A model generated the notes under the pieces. It ran no database searches. It was given only the letters and a program-made list of their open reading frames with translations, and was not told the DNA's origin. Below, piece by piece: positions 46,801 through 57,839 of a stretch of 64,000 nucleotides of DNA (positions within the stretch are counted from its first letter, which is position 1; each line of letters opens with the position of its first letter). A program made the translations under genes and the position numbers. Source of the stretch: Brachyhypopomus gauderio (Eukaryota; Chordata; Actinopteri; Gymnotiformes; Hypopomidae); contig NC_135222.1 in the NCBI RefSeq assembly GCF_052324685.1, positions 15,074,373 to 15,138,372 of the forward strand, read 5' to 3'.

Positions 46801-47737
46801 AACTTTCCAACAATAAAAATTGCCAAATGCAGTTGAGCAAACTTGTTCTTTTGGTTTTAAAGAACATACACCTCTTACTGTTGCTTTAATGGGACAAAAA
46901 TATATGATTCCAAAAATAGGAAAAAATTTAAAAATGTGAATCATTAAAACAGCAATGTTGGCTTTGCAAATGATGCTAAATTTACTAATACTTTGTGCTG
47001 ACTGTTGATTGAATTACTGTAAACCATAAATGTTGTTTTCTCACCACCTCAGATATGTGCAGTTCCTGAAGGACTTCCTGGAGTCAGCAGAGAGCTACTT
47101 TATGCTGGGTTACCGTGTGCATTATTACGTCTTTACAGATCAGCCAGAGGCAGTTCCTATGGTAATGCTGGGTTCTGATCGTAGATTAACTAATATTAAA
47201 ATCCCAGGCTCCAACCGCTGGCAGGAGATCTCTCTAGGCAGGATGGAGAGGATTGAGAACTTCATTGAGACCCAACTAATCAATCAAGCTGATTACATTT
47301 TCTGCCTCGATGTTGATACAAAATTCTACGGTCACTGGGGGGTGGAGACTCTGAGTAGCCTTGTTGCAGCCATTCATTTTGATTTCTTCACTAAATCACG
47401 TGATACTTTCACATATGAGCGGCGTCGTGAGTCCCAGGCCTACATCCCATATGGAGAGGGGGATTATTATTATGGTGGGGCAATGATTGGAGGGCTTGTG
47501 GAAGAGGTGTATAACGTCACTAAAACCTGCCGTATGTGGCTAGAAATTGACAAGGGTAATTCCATTGAGGCAGTGTGGCAGGAAGAATCCCATCTGAACA
47601 AATACTTTCTTTACAACAAACCCACCAAGTTGTTATCACCTGAGTACCTGTGGTATCCCACATATCACAATGATGTGTTGAAAATCATCCGTTTCTCTCA
47701 GGTATTGAAAGATTATAGTAAGGTGCGGCCGAACTAG
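39104..47737 (+). CDS. GT6 family alpha-1,3 glycosyltransferase (ABO/Forssman-synthase-like), six coding exons, intact
   Basis: Type II Golgi enzyme adding GalNAc or Gal in alpha-1,3 linkage to glycan acceptors. Coding exons 39104-39159, 43702-43737, 43914-43967, 45767-45796, 45955-46089 and 47053-47737 join in phase with GT-AG introns to 331 codons, the family's usual size and exon pattern. Residues 4-30 form the signal anchor; 95-331 the catalytic domain. Seen: DVD at 190-192 (metal/UDP-sugar), YERR at 225-228, GGA at 245-247 (sugar-donor tripeptide), [11 protein letters not shown] at 279-289 (catalytic Glu region), glycosylation sites NIT and NVT. No stop or frameshift. By knowledge of the family GGA is the Forssman synthase pattern, LGG/MGA those of human A/B enzymes; assignment to GBGT1 or an ABO paralogue needs a tree. 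Intron 1 is swollen by LTR insertions. Confidence 0.95.
39625..39925 (-). repeat. LTR fragment in intron 1 (related to TGTCACGTAGGGC family)
   Basis: Plus strand TGTAACACTG...gagatttatta is the complement of an LTR 3' end. The U3 side is diverged and no matching target duplication was found. Confidence 0.55.
39978..40435 (+). repeat. Solo LTR, 458 bp (TGTCACGTAGGGC family), intron 1
   Basis: TGTCACGTAGGGC...GCGTTACA, flanked by GTAGC at 39973-39977 and 40436-40440. ATTAAA near 40370 is its poly(A)-like signal. Confidence 0.95.
40672..43458 (-). repeat. Middle solo LTR, inserted in the outer LTR
   Basis: Plus strand TGTAACGAATC at 40672 to GACATAACA at 43458, flanked by CAGAT at 40667-40671 and 43459-43463. 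Without the hAT it is about 677 bp, in the size range of its relative at 54479-55127 (649 bp). Confidence 0.92.
40918..43019 (+). mobile_element. hAT element with long TIRs, innermost of the nest
   Basis: CAGAGGTGGGGACTCGA...GGTCCCACCTCTG, 8-bp duplication GTACGAAT at 40910-40917 and 43020-43027. Arms of some 300-480 bp are complementary (for example gttggtgtcc at about 41318 versus ggacaccaac at 42816). The arms consist of repeated gacttgg/gactcga words. The interior (about 41400-42740) has no transposase and holds an L2-type tail (42131-42160). Confidence 0.95.
43778..43867. repeat. (TG)n(AG)n compound microsatellite in intron 2
   Basis: About 13 TG units followed by about 30 AG units; it takes up half of the 176-bp intron between glycosyltransferase exons 2 and 3. 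Confidence 0.98.
44000..45766 (+). other. Glycosyltransferase intron 3, nothing further recognised
   Basis: No ORF or repeat identified with confidence; 44480-44640 ('gggccagcacaagcc ... ctcttgggggcc') looks like an old transposon end. Confidence 0.4.
46090..47052 (+). other. Glycosyltransferase intron 5, nothing recognised
   Basis: 963 bp, AT-rich. An antisense ORF at 46867-46514 is hydrophobic and overlaps low-complexity A runs; not considered a gene. Confidence 0.5.
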
Positions 47738-47870
47738 TCTTGCAAATACTTTGTACTATTCTACACTTCACTTTCCTTTGGGATCAGTCAAATCAACAGT
47801 GGATGAAGCCTCTTAATTCAAATAATGTTAGGCTGTTTCATAATATAAATGTGTTTTCTAAGGTTTCATT

Positions 47871-47876
47871 AATAAA
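47871..47876 (+). terminator. Poly(A) signal AATAAA of the glycosyltransferase gene
   Basis: First AATAAA after the stop codon, 134 bp downstream. Confidence 0.6.
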
Positions 47877-47924
47877 AGCTGTTGAGTTCTTCTTTTTAAA
47901 TGTTTTCACTTGTATAGTCAAAGT

Positions 47925-48120
47925 CAGTTTTATTTACTCAGTGCTTGTTGCAACCATATGTTGTCTCAAAGCAGCTTTACAAACACATGGGTCCAGATCC
48001 CTAAAGAGCAAGTCAGGTGTTACAGTGACAAGGGAAAACTCTCTAGGCAGGGATGAGAGAGAAACCTTGGGAGGACCAAGACTCTAAAGGGAACCCATCC
48101 TTCACTGGATGCCCCAGCTA
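47925..48120 (-). repeat. L2-type LINE 3' UTR fragment
   Basis: Phrases gggtccagatccctaaagagcaag and gaaaccttgggaggaccaagactc match the 3' UTR of the L2 at 6550-6670. Confidence 0.7.
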
Positions 48121-48970
48121 GTAGCAGTCCATATTTATAGTTCTATTTCTAGACTGAGCAGTACCTCCAATGTGGATGTTGGGCCACAGGTAGGTGGCAG
48201 CATTGGTGCATCTGCATCTTGCATCTTGTAGCATTGTATTTGTATAAACATGTAAGCAGAAATCAAAATGCAGGTTAAATATGTAGAGATAAGCATTGCA
48301 TGAACCATCCACATATATAGTTAAACGATGGGGTCATAGGCAAGGGACACAAACTTTATAGAGGGCAGGGTTTACAACTAGATAGTAACACACCCCTGCT
48401 CAAGTTGGGTTACTGTGCCGACATGGAGGGCATGATAAACATATGGCAGAGACACTAAGGTAAGTATGTTAGGAACAAATCTTGATACATTTACTGGAAC
48501 AGACAGTTGACAGCAGAAACATAATGACAATGGTACACAAAAACAACATACATTGAATGAACCTGGATAACATACACAGGCTGACAAACGAAAACAGATA
48601 ACTGCCAGAATACAAGATAATGGTGCAAAAAATAATGGGGAGGAACACACTCGAGTAGCACATAACATGGGTGAATAGGACCTACAGAAAACTCATACTA
48701 AACAGGAGACAGAAATGGACTTCACTAAACAGATAACGCTACTAAAGGTTGAAGACACTAATGACTTGCCAGGGAAGACTGGAGAACCAGACACTATATA
48801 CAGATTCACTGAGCAACAGAAACAAGAGGAAGGAACAAACCAACTGAAGTTAAACTATGAAACAGAAAACTCCACTGACCATTTAAACCAATGTTAACCA
48901 ACCCAACAACCACGATGACTAAAGTAAATGAAAACGAAATTATATCTATGGTAAAATGAGATAAAAGTTA
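48121..48970. other. Intergenic, no gene recognised
   Basis: A-rich plus strand with acaaac/gaaac words resembling the antisense body of LTRs in this window; no borders seen. Confidence 0.3.
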
Positions 48971-49743
48971 CACAGCAAATGTGCCAGTGTTAATTTTTCT
49001 GTGTTGGTGTAAATTAACAGGGGTTACTAGTAATTTTACTCGGAATTGATCAATATTAACTCCCGCTGGAGTTAGCCCCCATAGTGTCAGAGTTAATATC
49101 TGTCGTTATGAGGATCACTCTGAATTTACACTGTGGCTCGTTAAATTGGCCACACCCAGCCTGCCGGAGCATTACCTGGGACACTGTCACTCAGCAGCAG
49201 CAGCAGTCATACTTCGTCGTGAAAATCTCTCCTTTCTATGGTAAGTTAAGTTTTGGTTGATAAAATTATCCCTTTGGGATTGATATTACCGTTTTGTGGT
49301 TGATTTTGGCTGCTAGGTAGCTAAGCGCATTAGGCTAACTAATGAACGTTAGCTTAGCTTGCTAGCGCTGGCCAACACTGCACTGGACCAGGGTTTAGCA
49401 AACAATCCCTCAAATGGAGTCAGAAAATAAATCAGGGTACCACAGGCCGAGGATGAGTACAGTTACTCCCAGTTTTTGCAAGCAGGTACCTGTTAGGCTA
49501 ATTTGACTGTCATGTTTATTTGTGCTTTTAAAGGGGCACAATGTAGGATTACAAGCGTTTTCTCTGTGGAAATGCACTCTATAAAACATTAAAGGGGCAT
49601 TATGTAGGATTAGAAGTTTAACTAGAGTGCATTTATTGGAAACTACAGATGAAAATGATATTTCCTGCTAACTCCAGTGTATGTATAGTCCACCAGCTTT
49701 GCTCAATGCATGTTTGTCGCTCCCAAACCTTGCTTATCCACAG

Positions 49744-51926
49744 TATCTTGTGTTTCAGTGCTGGCAAAATTCAATTCGGCAGATTCTGCTTCTTTGAGGC
49801 TGAAGGATTCATCTAATGTTGAAGTGGGTTCAGACATATTTGATGAACTTTTAAAGTCATGAGGTGTGTTTTTCAAGGCAGAGGAATGTTATGGTAAGTG
49901 ACTGCAGGCTTGTTTTTGATTAATTAATTCTTGAGTTTGTTTTACACAAAAGGTAAATTGAGCTGTAACTCATTTCCTGTCTCAAGTTCAGGAAGCGGTA
50001 GATGTGTATAGCCAATTGTCATTTACAATGTAATGCTATGTGTTTTCTTAGGTACCCATACTGAGGTGACGTTCTTGGAGGGCTCATCTTCATCAGACTG
50101 GTCACCATCACCATCATGTGCATCCCAAGGGTCATCATCAGGTTCTGACTCAACACTGATACTGGAATCTACAAAGACTCTGAGAAGACAGCCGATTGAA
50201 GGACCCCTGGCTGGCAACGTTGCAAGAGATGTAAGTTAGCCAAATGCTATTGACCCTGAGGTCAATTAGACCAATGTCAAACTTTACAGGGTATCTGCAC
50301 ATTTTTAAATCTCAAATTCAATGACTTTTAAGACCTTTTTAATACCTCTCACAAGAAAAAATAATACTATTACTGGGGATGCAGGTGTGTTCCACATCGT
50401 TGACGCGGGGGGGGGGGGGTTGGCAAACGAAAATTGTTGACGTTGTTGAGTGAGGCCGTATACTCCAACGCTAGAAATCTAGCACTAGGACCCTGGAGCG
50501 GTTATTTTCTGCATTAGCGCTAGATTCGGCAAAGTTCACATCGCGCCAGAACAACTGAACAACACACACTTATAATAATTTAATGCCTCCCCTCATAAAA
50601 TTCCAGACATTTTAAGACATTTTTAGGCCTTGAATATGGAAAACTAAATTTAAGACATTTTAAGACTTTTTAAGGACCCGCGGGTACCCTGCTTTAATAT
50701 AAAGTTTCACAATAAGTATATTAGTACTGTAACTTCAGTAGGTGTTGAACTGAAAATGCAGAGCTTTGCTATGATAGCTAATTCTCATTTATCATGCCAA
50801 ATAACTGTTACATCAGCTGAAATACACACTTGCAGTGTGATTGATATGCAATTGTTGTTTCAGAATGTTAGAGCTGCTCTGTGTTCAAAGCCTGGTGGAA
50901 AAGGAATACTAGAAGAGTACGAGAAAACAAGCACCATCAGTGATATAACAGTGAATAATGTAAGACAGGAAACCAGGAGCAAACTCAAGTTCAGGAAGTA
51001 GCGGATGTGTGAATATAGCCCACTAATTAGTAGATACAGTAGATTACTCATGCCTTCAGTGCAAAAAGAAAAGAGGACATTGTTGTGTTCTCTCATGTTT
51101 TTGTCCCCATTACTACAAATTACATACTGCGTCTTACTGCTAACCATATTCAGTCCATCATGTAATTAAAGAAAACTTAACTGTAACTGTGTGTCACTTC
51201 TATTTCTGCAGTCTGGCATTCTGAGGAGTGGGATTCTGAGATGGCTGCCATCCTGCTTCTGCTTCAACTCTTGCCTCCAACAGTTAAAGGCAAGAAGGGT
51301 GGCAAGATGAGTGCATCAGAGGCTACTCGACGCCTGATCAAGTTCATGAAGGTATTTTCTTAGGACTGTACATCACTGATGCAAGGTTTTCAGGAGCCAA
51401 TATGGCATTGTAATTCTTGGGGTGCAGTTAAATAGTTTTCAAAAAGTAATAAATCCATTTATCACACAAAAATAAATGAATATTGTGTACATTCATAGAT
51501 CCATGCCCTGAATTCATCAATAATTCATCAAGTGTATTGCTCACATCCATTCATACATTCATTTGCACGTGAATTAAAATGACTTGAGTAAAAACATTTC
51601 ATCACTCACACTCACTTTTCCACTCACAGGTGGGAACAAGCATGGAGACCTTCCTTAAAGAAACTGGCCCCAATCAGCCCTTCCTGCTCGGTGTCGGAGA
51701 AAGAAGCAACATCATCCAGGACTTCTACATCATCCTGGACCAGAAGGCCATTCCCTGCAGGATGCAGACCCCGGTTGCAGCCTTTGATGAGCTCTTCAAG
51801 GCGCATTATGCTTTTGCTGTGTCGTATGATGATGCCCTGTCCATCTTCTTCATCTTCATCCAATCCACTGTTTATGGCATTGACGTTGGCAAAGTGAAAG
51901 AAAGTCCTAGGGTAAAAGAAATCTGA
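49744..51926 (+). pseudogene. Gene A of the CACAG element: SAMD3-like uncharacterised protein
   Basis: Exons with AG/GT borders: 49744-49893 (has an in-frame TGA), 50052-50230 (Ser-rich SSSSDWSPSPSC), 50864-50959 (LEEYEKTSTISD), 51212-51351 (LLPPTVKGKKG, TRRLIKFMK) and 51630-51926 (GTSMETFLKETGPNQPFLL, FDELFKAHYAF, KESPRVKEI). The last three are phase 0 and open. From memory, this family is common in fish as 'sterile alpha motif 3-like' uncharacterised proteins next to transposase-like genes; function unknown. The early TGA and missing exons suggest this copy is dead. Confidence 0.55.
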
Positions 51927-51976
51927 GCAAGGCTTCTTCACCGTGAGGTTTGAAGATGGGTACATTTTGACCAGAA

Positions 51977-53407
51977 ATGTACACATGTTACTTTTGTAAA
52001 CTACACCACACCAGTTGTTCAATGTTGTTTAGACATTTGAAGTTTGAGCATGGATTGTATCCCGCAAAGTCTCTGCGATTGAACTGTGGAGAACCTGGTT
52101 GTTTGAACACCTTTTGTACATATTCTGGTTATCAACGTCACCTTTCTCGAGTGCATAAAGACTGTTTTGATCCAGATCCTGCCAGCAATTTTGAATTTGA
52201 GGCTGTGGCTGGACCTTCCACACCAGTGAATGTGGATCCTCCTGTGAAGGTCACTACACATGTTCCAGTTGAAAAGAAACATATTTGGGACATATGCAGC
52301 TCCGTTATTGCTCAGGTTCAAGCCTCAGGTGTTCCAGAGAGCACTGTGCAGTGTCTAGTTGATTCAATGGAGGAACTGGTTAATGATGTTCATGCTCACA
52401 CAAAGGAAGCTGTTAATTGTTTGTCTTCTGATGCATCAAGAGAAACTTTGGAGAGAGTTGAGAGTTGTTTTGATGAACTAGAAAACCCATTTTCGTGTCT
52501 GAACACAGAATCTAAAAGGATGAGGCATTTTTGAAAAGAAATTGAATATAGTAGAACCTGTAGAGCATGTTCTGGGTGTCCGTTTTGATGTAAGAAGAGA
52601 CAGAATAACGGGCACATATAGGCAAGTTCCAGTCAATGATAAATTCATGTATGTGCCTATCCGTGGGTCTCTCTCATCAATGTTTAGTAACAATGAAGTC
52701 TGTAACAGTTTCAAAGAAGTAAAACCACACCAGGAGGGATTATACAGAGATATAAGTGATGGGTCCTACTTTAAAAATCATAGTTTATTTTCTCACCATG
52801 AACATGCTCTTCAGATCCAACTCTACTATGACGATTTTGAAACTGCTAACCCATTGGGATCAAAAAAGGGAGTGCACAAACTTGGATGTGTTTATTTTGT
52901 TTTGAGGAATTTATGACCAAAGCTCAATTCCGTGTTATATATATGAATATTCACCTTGTCGCTCTTTTTCACTCAGAGGATCTTAAGAAATATGGGTTTG
53001 AGCCAATTCTGAAGCCACTTATTGATAATCTGAAGATTTTGGAGAATGAAGGAATACAGTTGCCCTTTTTAGCTACACCTGTGAAACGTTCAGTCATTCA
53101 GGTCACAGGAGACAACTTAGCTCTACATGCACTCTTTGGTTTTGTCGAATCGTTCAGTGCGACATACTGCTGTAGGTAATGTTTAAAAGTAACTGATAAA
53201 AGTGAATATCAGTCAGTTTTCAGTGAAGATCACCCAGGTTTAACCCTATGTACAAAATACCTTCATATAGAGCATGTTCGTGTTATCCAGGAAAATCCTG
53301 CTTTGAAATCAACATTTGGTGTCAAACGAGACTGTCCACTCAATTCCCTTCAGTTTTTCCATTCGTCAAACAATTATGCTGTAGACATAATGCATGACCT
53401 GCTAGAG
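51977..53407 (+). pseudogene. Gene B of the CACAG element: C2H2-finger transposase-like protein, 5' part
   Basis: ATG at 51977 opens 185 codons with two C2H2-type fingers (CYFC...H...H and C...C...HLSRVH) and a helical middle. A frameshift at the T run 52528-52532 moves the frame to 52542-52916 (VEPVEHVLGVRFD, SDGSYFKNHSLF). A TGA and a second shift in the (TA) run near 52940 lead to 52950-53179 (HSEDLKKYGFEP, VTGDNLALHALFGFVESF). A TAA at 53177 follows, then NNYAVDIMHDLLE, where the hAT at 53408 interrupts. The order of blocks resembles DDE-like transposases with a D-X2-H-X3-EG motif. Confidence 0.6.
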
Positions 53408-53724
53408 CAGGGGTCACCAACGTGGTGCCCGCGGGCACCATGTCGCCCGCGAGGACGTTATGAGTCGCCCGCGGGCTTGTTTTAAAAACAGCTCACTATA
53501 TCGCCATGCACCAAAGCGCTGCATCGTTTGTTTTTGCTGCTATTAGCGATTGTCCGCGGTTGCTAGCGTTCTTCCCGCTTAGCAATTGACACGCGCACAT
53601 GAACCCAATTCCCCCCCGCTCAACAACTTTCGTTCGCCACCCCCCCCCGCTCAACAACTTTTTTTTTGGTAGCCCTCCGCAATAATTGGTTAGCTCCCAA
53701 CTTCAAAAAGGTTGGTGACCCCTG
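53408..53724 (+). mobile_element. hAT MITE inside gene B, copy 1 only
   Basis: CAGGGGTCACCAACGTGG...GTTGGTGACCCCTG with TGCTAGAG at 53400-53407 and 53725-53732. Copy 2 (59989 onward) has the uninterrupted sequence with one TGCTAGAG. Confidence 0.97.
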
Positions 53725-53732
53725 TGCTAGAG

Positions 53733-55317
53733 GGAGTGGTGCAATATGAGTTAAAGCTTGTGTTTCAGTATCTGATCAAGAAGTCAATATCCCTGAGTTC
53801 GTTGTCTTAAAGAAAACAGCAAAGATCTTGGACTCAATGCTATCCAGTCTTGGTGCCTTCTCCGCAATGCCCCACTGATATTTGGAGATTTGGTTGAAAG
53901 AGAGGATACCTGTTGGCAATTGTTACTCCTTTTAATTCAGATTGTAAACATTGTGTTTTCACCCACTGTATCTCATGGAATGACTTGTTATTTGAAACAT
54001 CTCATTTTTGAACATCACACCCTTTTTAAATCCATCTTCCCAGAGCACAATCTCATTCCAAAACATCACCATATGATCCACTACCCTAGCACGATTAGAA
54101 GAATTGGGCCACTAATACACATTTGGTGTATGCGGTTTGAAGGGAAGCACAATTTTTTCAAGAAATCTGTAAATAACTTCAAAAATATTGCTAAGACTCT
54201 AGTTAAGAAACATCAGACTCAGTTGGCATTTCATTTTGAGAACTTTTATTTTCAGAGATTACAGTTTGGTCCTATCTTAGAAGTCCCAGTCAGCAGTATA
54301 GAGGGTGGAGAGGTGCTGAATGAAGCGTTTGATGAGTCATCAGTTTCTACCACTTCCTGGGTCAAAAACTATGGCACAGACTATCAAATTGGGATGTATG
54401 TGATTACTGGAGTTGAAAATGAGATGCCTTTGTTCAACAGGATTGACAGTATCATTGTTAAAGACAAAAATGCCTATCTGTAACGATTCACGGGGCGGGG
54501 AGATAGCAAGAGTGACGCAAGTGCAAGATAGAAAGTTTAATAAAATAAACAAGGAACAGACTAGACAGAAAAGACTAACAGGTACACGAACACCAGCGTA
54601 ACAGAACGTCAAACAACAAGACGGCAAAACAGAACCACAACACGACAGAACACTCTAGACTTAATACAAAACTCAAACACTCGTAACTGTAAGACAAAAC
54701 AAAACCCACAGGGGACTGACTAACAAAGACTCAGGGTTAACCACACAGGAACAGCTAACAACTCTAACGTGAAGTGTTTGGCTACAGACAGTAACATAAC
54801 ACAAGGACACCACCGACTATAAACTGAACAACAATACAGAGGAGAAAACTACTAAGTACAAAGAGACCAAACGGGAAACTGAAACAGACACAGAGAACAC
54901 GTACGGCAGGTAAAACAGCACGGGCAAGGAAGACAGAGGGATGCACTTACTAACAATGACCGACACGGGAGCAAAACACTAGGGGGGTTTTATACACTGG
55001 AAACAAGACGGTGAAACGAGACTCAGGTGTGTGTGACCATTGACGAGGGCGTGACAGACAGAGGGAGGGACAAATGGGAGCGGGGAGCTAGGCGGGACCA
55101 GGGAGGAGGGAGGGGCTGGACGTGACACTATCTTTTGATTTGTAAAGTCTCAAATATTTTTTTTGATGATCATTTAAATGCATTTGGTATTGAGGAGAAA
55201 AATGAGGTTTTCACAGTGATCTCTGAAAATGATCTGGTATATTACAGACCTTGTGATAGGCAATTTTCATATGACACCGATGATCAAGTGTACCTTGTTC
55301 CATATTGTAATTATATG
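53733..55317 (+). pseudogene. Gene B of the CACAG element, 3' part, split by an LTR
   Basis: Frame 53890-54483 encodes FEHHTLFKSIFPEHNLIPKHH, WCMRFEGKHNFFKK and a VSTTSWVKNYGTDY tail; it continues after the LTR at 55133-55317 to the final ...PYCNYM. A helical segment before 53880 is in another frame, and some 80 nt upstream seem deleted relative to the family. Matches copy 2 (60142-60918) almost residue for residue. Confidence 0.7.
54479..55127 (-). repeat. Solo LTR, 649 bp, inserted in gene B of copy 1
   Basis: Plus strand TGTAACGATTC at 54479 to GGACGTGACA at 55127, flanked by CTATC at 54474-54478 and 55128-55132. The empty site with one CTATC is at 60726-60730 in copy 2. Confidence 0.97.
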
Positions 55318-55519
55318 TGAATCCATGCAAACTGTTAATTGTTAATGTGGTGTGGTTGCCATTTAATAAGAGAATTCTTCTAAAGAAGTGTTTGCCTTGT
55401 GTATTTTTGAGATGGGTTTACTGGGTGGTTGTGTTGGTTAAAGGTGGGTGGTTTATTAGTAGTCAAATTTTACACCCATTGGTCTGAATGCATTGGAAGT
55501 CAGTGTAGCATTTTCATCC

Positions 55520-55918
55520 GCAGTAGTGTAACATTTTATTAAAATGACACTAGTGGAAAGTACTAGTGACACTAGGAGGTGTTAGATTTTAACTCCCTAC
55601 AGTGTTGAAATTGCTAGATTTAAGTGTAAAAATATACTAGTGTGGTGTAAAATTAACACTTAACAAGTGTTAATTTTAACTCCTTAAAGTGTTAAAATAA
55701 CTATATCTGAGTGTAAAAATATTAACACGGACACTAGACATACGTTAGTCAGTGTTAATTTTTTACTTCCTACAGTGTTAAAAAATAACTGAGTGTAAAA
55801 ATATTAACACTAGTGTTAGTGTTAAATTAACACTGAAAAGAGTGGACGCATATACACACTTTTTCAGTGTTAAATTTAACACTCTCAGAGTTGATTTAAC
55901 ACTGGCATTTTTGCTGTG
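55520..55918. repeat. Subterminal TTAACACT array and right TIR, copy 1
   Basis: More than a dozen AGTGTTAA/TTAACACT words in both orientations, ending GCATTTTTGCTGTG. Confidence 0.85.
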
Positions 55919-56049
55919 TAGGTCTGAGATGCAAGCAAAGAACTGGCTGAAACGTATGCATCAAGCTACTTTGGTCAGAGAAGTTAATCCTATATAGTGA
56001 GTATAAATACTAGCAGCAAACAAGTTGATGACATTCGAAGCTTTTTCTC

Positions 56050-56760
56050 TTTGCGCTTCATTGCTTCAAAATGTTTTGAATCTTTTCATTGTCACTCCTC
56101 CAATGAGCAATTGCTATCAGACACGTAGGCTGTTGGGAGACACGGCTTACCTGTCTCTGTGTGTATCCAGACTCCCCCACCATTTTGCACCCACCTTTTG
56201 CCCATCTCTGTTTTTCTTTCACTGTGGCTTGTGTTTGTATTTCTTTGGTTGTTAGGGGTGTGTCTTCTCTGTTACTGTGATCCATTAGCATCATTTGTGT
56301 GTGTGGAGCCTGCAAAGCTGTGTTGGGCTGTGGCATCTGTGAAGGCATTGCCTTTTGCTACTGTGTCGCCTGTTCTGGTGTGTGCGGCACATTTGATTAT
56401 TGCAATTTGTGAAGGCGGTAGCACGGCCTCCAACAGTTGTGAGATTAGTTGGTGGTTAATCTTTGACCCTGAGCTGATAAGGAACAGTGAGCTCAGCTGC
56501 TTGGGCAAAATAACGTGTCGGGAGTGATATCGTTTCCAAATACCTTTGTGGACAAATGTGCTACTTTCTGGTCCTGTAAAAAATTGAGAAACTGCATTCT
56601 TGACCAGAAGTGTGAGTTGGGCGTACCTCACTATGTCTCTGGATGCTACCAATGCCTTTTCTGCAGCTGCTATCGCATCTAGTTTTCCTGAGAAGTAGGC
56701 TACCGGTCTCTGTCACCGTGAGCTTGTGTCAAAACACTTGTCATGTAGGCTCCCTTAACG
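56050..56760 (-). pseudogene. Endogenous retrovirus pol fragment (RT end / RNase H), unit 1
   Basis: Minus-strand frame with the RT-RNase H linker at the start and an RNase H-like end near 56370-56290 (a KGNA-type motif followed by Asp and Ala residues). A 2-bp difference from unit 2 near 56313 shifts the frame. No LTR or other pol domain adjoins it, so only a fragment was captured. Confidence 0.6.
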
Positions 56761-57074
56761 TCAACACTCCCCACACACATACGAACACCGCATTCTATTT
56801 CAGAATTCAAAAACTGCTCTTAAGTCTCATTTGTTTAAACTTGCTCATTCAACAAATGTTATATAAAATGTTAAATAGGCAAAAGACCTATAAAAATATT
56901 ATACTGACACCCATACACACACACACACGTTGAACAAACCTAGCTAATCTGTGGTTATTGTACTTATTTTATTGCTTAATTTACTGTATGGAGACTTGTA
57001 TAATCTATAAACATTTATTTTATGTGATTATAGTGGTGTGGACTATGTCACCATAGTGTTTGGACCCTAAAGCT

Positions 57075-57785
57075 GCCAGTATCATGTTAACAATTCATAA
57101 TGTACACTGGTACACAGGCAGGGCCATATTTGCATAAACAAATTTATTAGACAGGCTCATTCAGCTCCACGTATGAAGGTGTCATGCAATGTGAGAAAAA
57201 TCTGGTTGAGCTGGTTTTCTCTTTCTAAAGAGATTATTATTGTATTTTCCAAATGTACTTTATCTTCAGAAGCTTCAGTACTCGGTTGGAGAGTAACTAA
57301 TGTTGGTTACACAATCTGTGATACTTTCCCTACGTCAGAACTAATAGTCTTGATCCTGATGAACTCCTGACTGAACCCAGAGAAAAAGCTGACACATGTT
57401 TCAGGTATTTGATCTATACTTTTTCAGTATTGTTTAGTGTTTATTAATGTAGTGTAGTTAGCTAATGTACCAATGTAGTTGCTAAACCAGAGAGGTTTAT
57501 GAATGGGAATTGTTACTGTACTTTACTGTTTAAAATGGAGTTTAGTTTAAGTAACTAAGAATTGTTTTGTTTAGCCATGTCAGGGTGAGTGTACCTATAA
57601 CTAAACAAACAAATGTAAAGAAGGGAAACACACAGTCAGAATAGGGAGTAGGGAATAGTAGGAATTGTGCTGAGTTAATGTGTGTATACGTGTGTGTGTG
57701 TGTTTGGGTTTGGTGTGCTGAGTTTGTGTGTGTGTGTGTGTCAGCATTGGGGGTGTGCTGAGTTGTCCTATTTCCTATCATAGAG
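57075..57785 (+). repeat. Low-copy segment, second copy
   Basis: Matches 36605-37350 plus 37945-38150; includes the conserved block bounded by tcag and gtatttg at about 57338-57403. Confidence 0.75.
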
Positions 57786-57839
57786 AGGTGAGGGAAAAAC
57801 CTAGCCACTAGGGTGCACACACCAGTGTATTTTAGCGCC

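Larger units (their letters stand above)
48971..55918 (+). mobile_element. Two-gene DNA transposon with CACAGCAAA termini (6.9 kb, about 6.0 kb without insertions)
   Basis: TIRs CACAGCAAATGTGCCAGTG and (right, complement) CACAGCAAAAATGCCAGTG, flanked by TA at 48969-48970 and 55919-55920. Dense TTAACACT/AGTGTTAA motifs fill the right 400 bp; looser ones follow the left end. Two same-strand genes lie inside: a spliced SAMD3-like gene (49744-51926) and a C2H2 plus DIMH-motif gene (51977-55317). Terminal CAC, 2-bp duplication and subterminal arrays fit a CMC-type element; this is inference. Both genes are broken. Later insertions: hAT 53408-53724 and solo LTR 54479-55127. Confidence 0.8.

Noticed and set aside
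46514..46867. Hydrophobic minus ORF of 117 codons
   Set aside because: Intron 5 of the glycosyltransferase gene; no start context, motif or second copy.
54479..55127. Host gene exon at the C-terminus of gene B
   Set aside because: It is a solo LTR with an exact CTATC duplication and an empty site in unit 2.
56272..56652. Novel host protein on the minus strand
   Set aside because: Motifs match the end of a retroviral RT and RNase H; it is a captured pol fragment.
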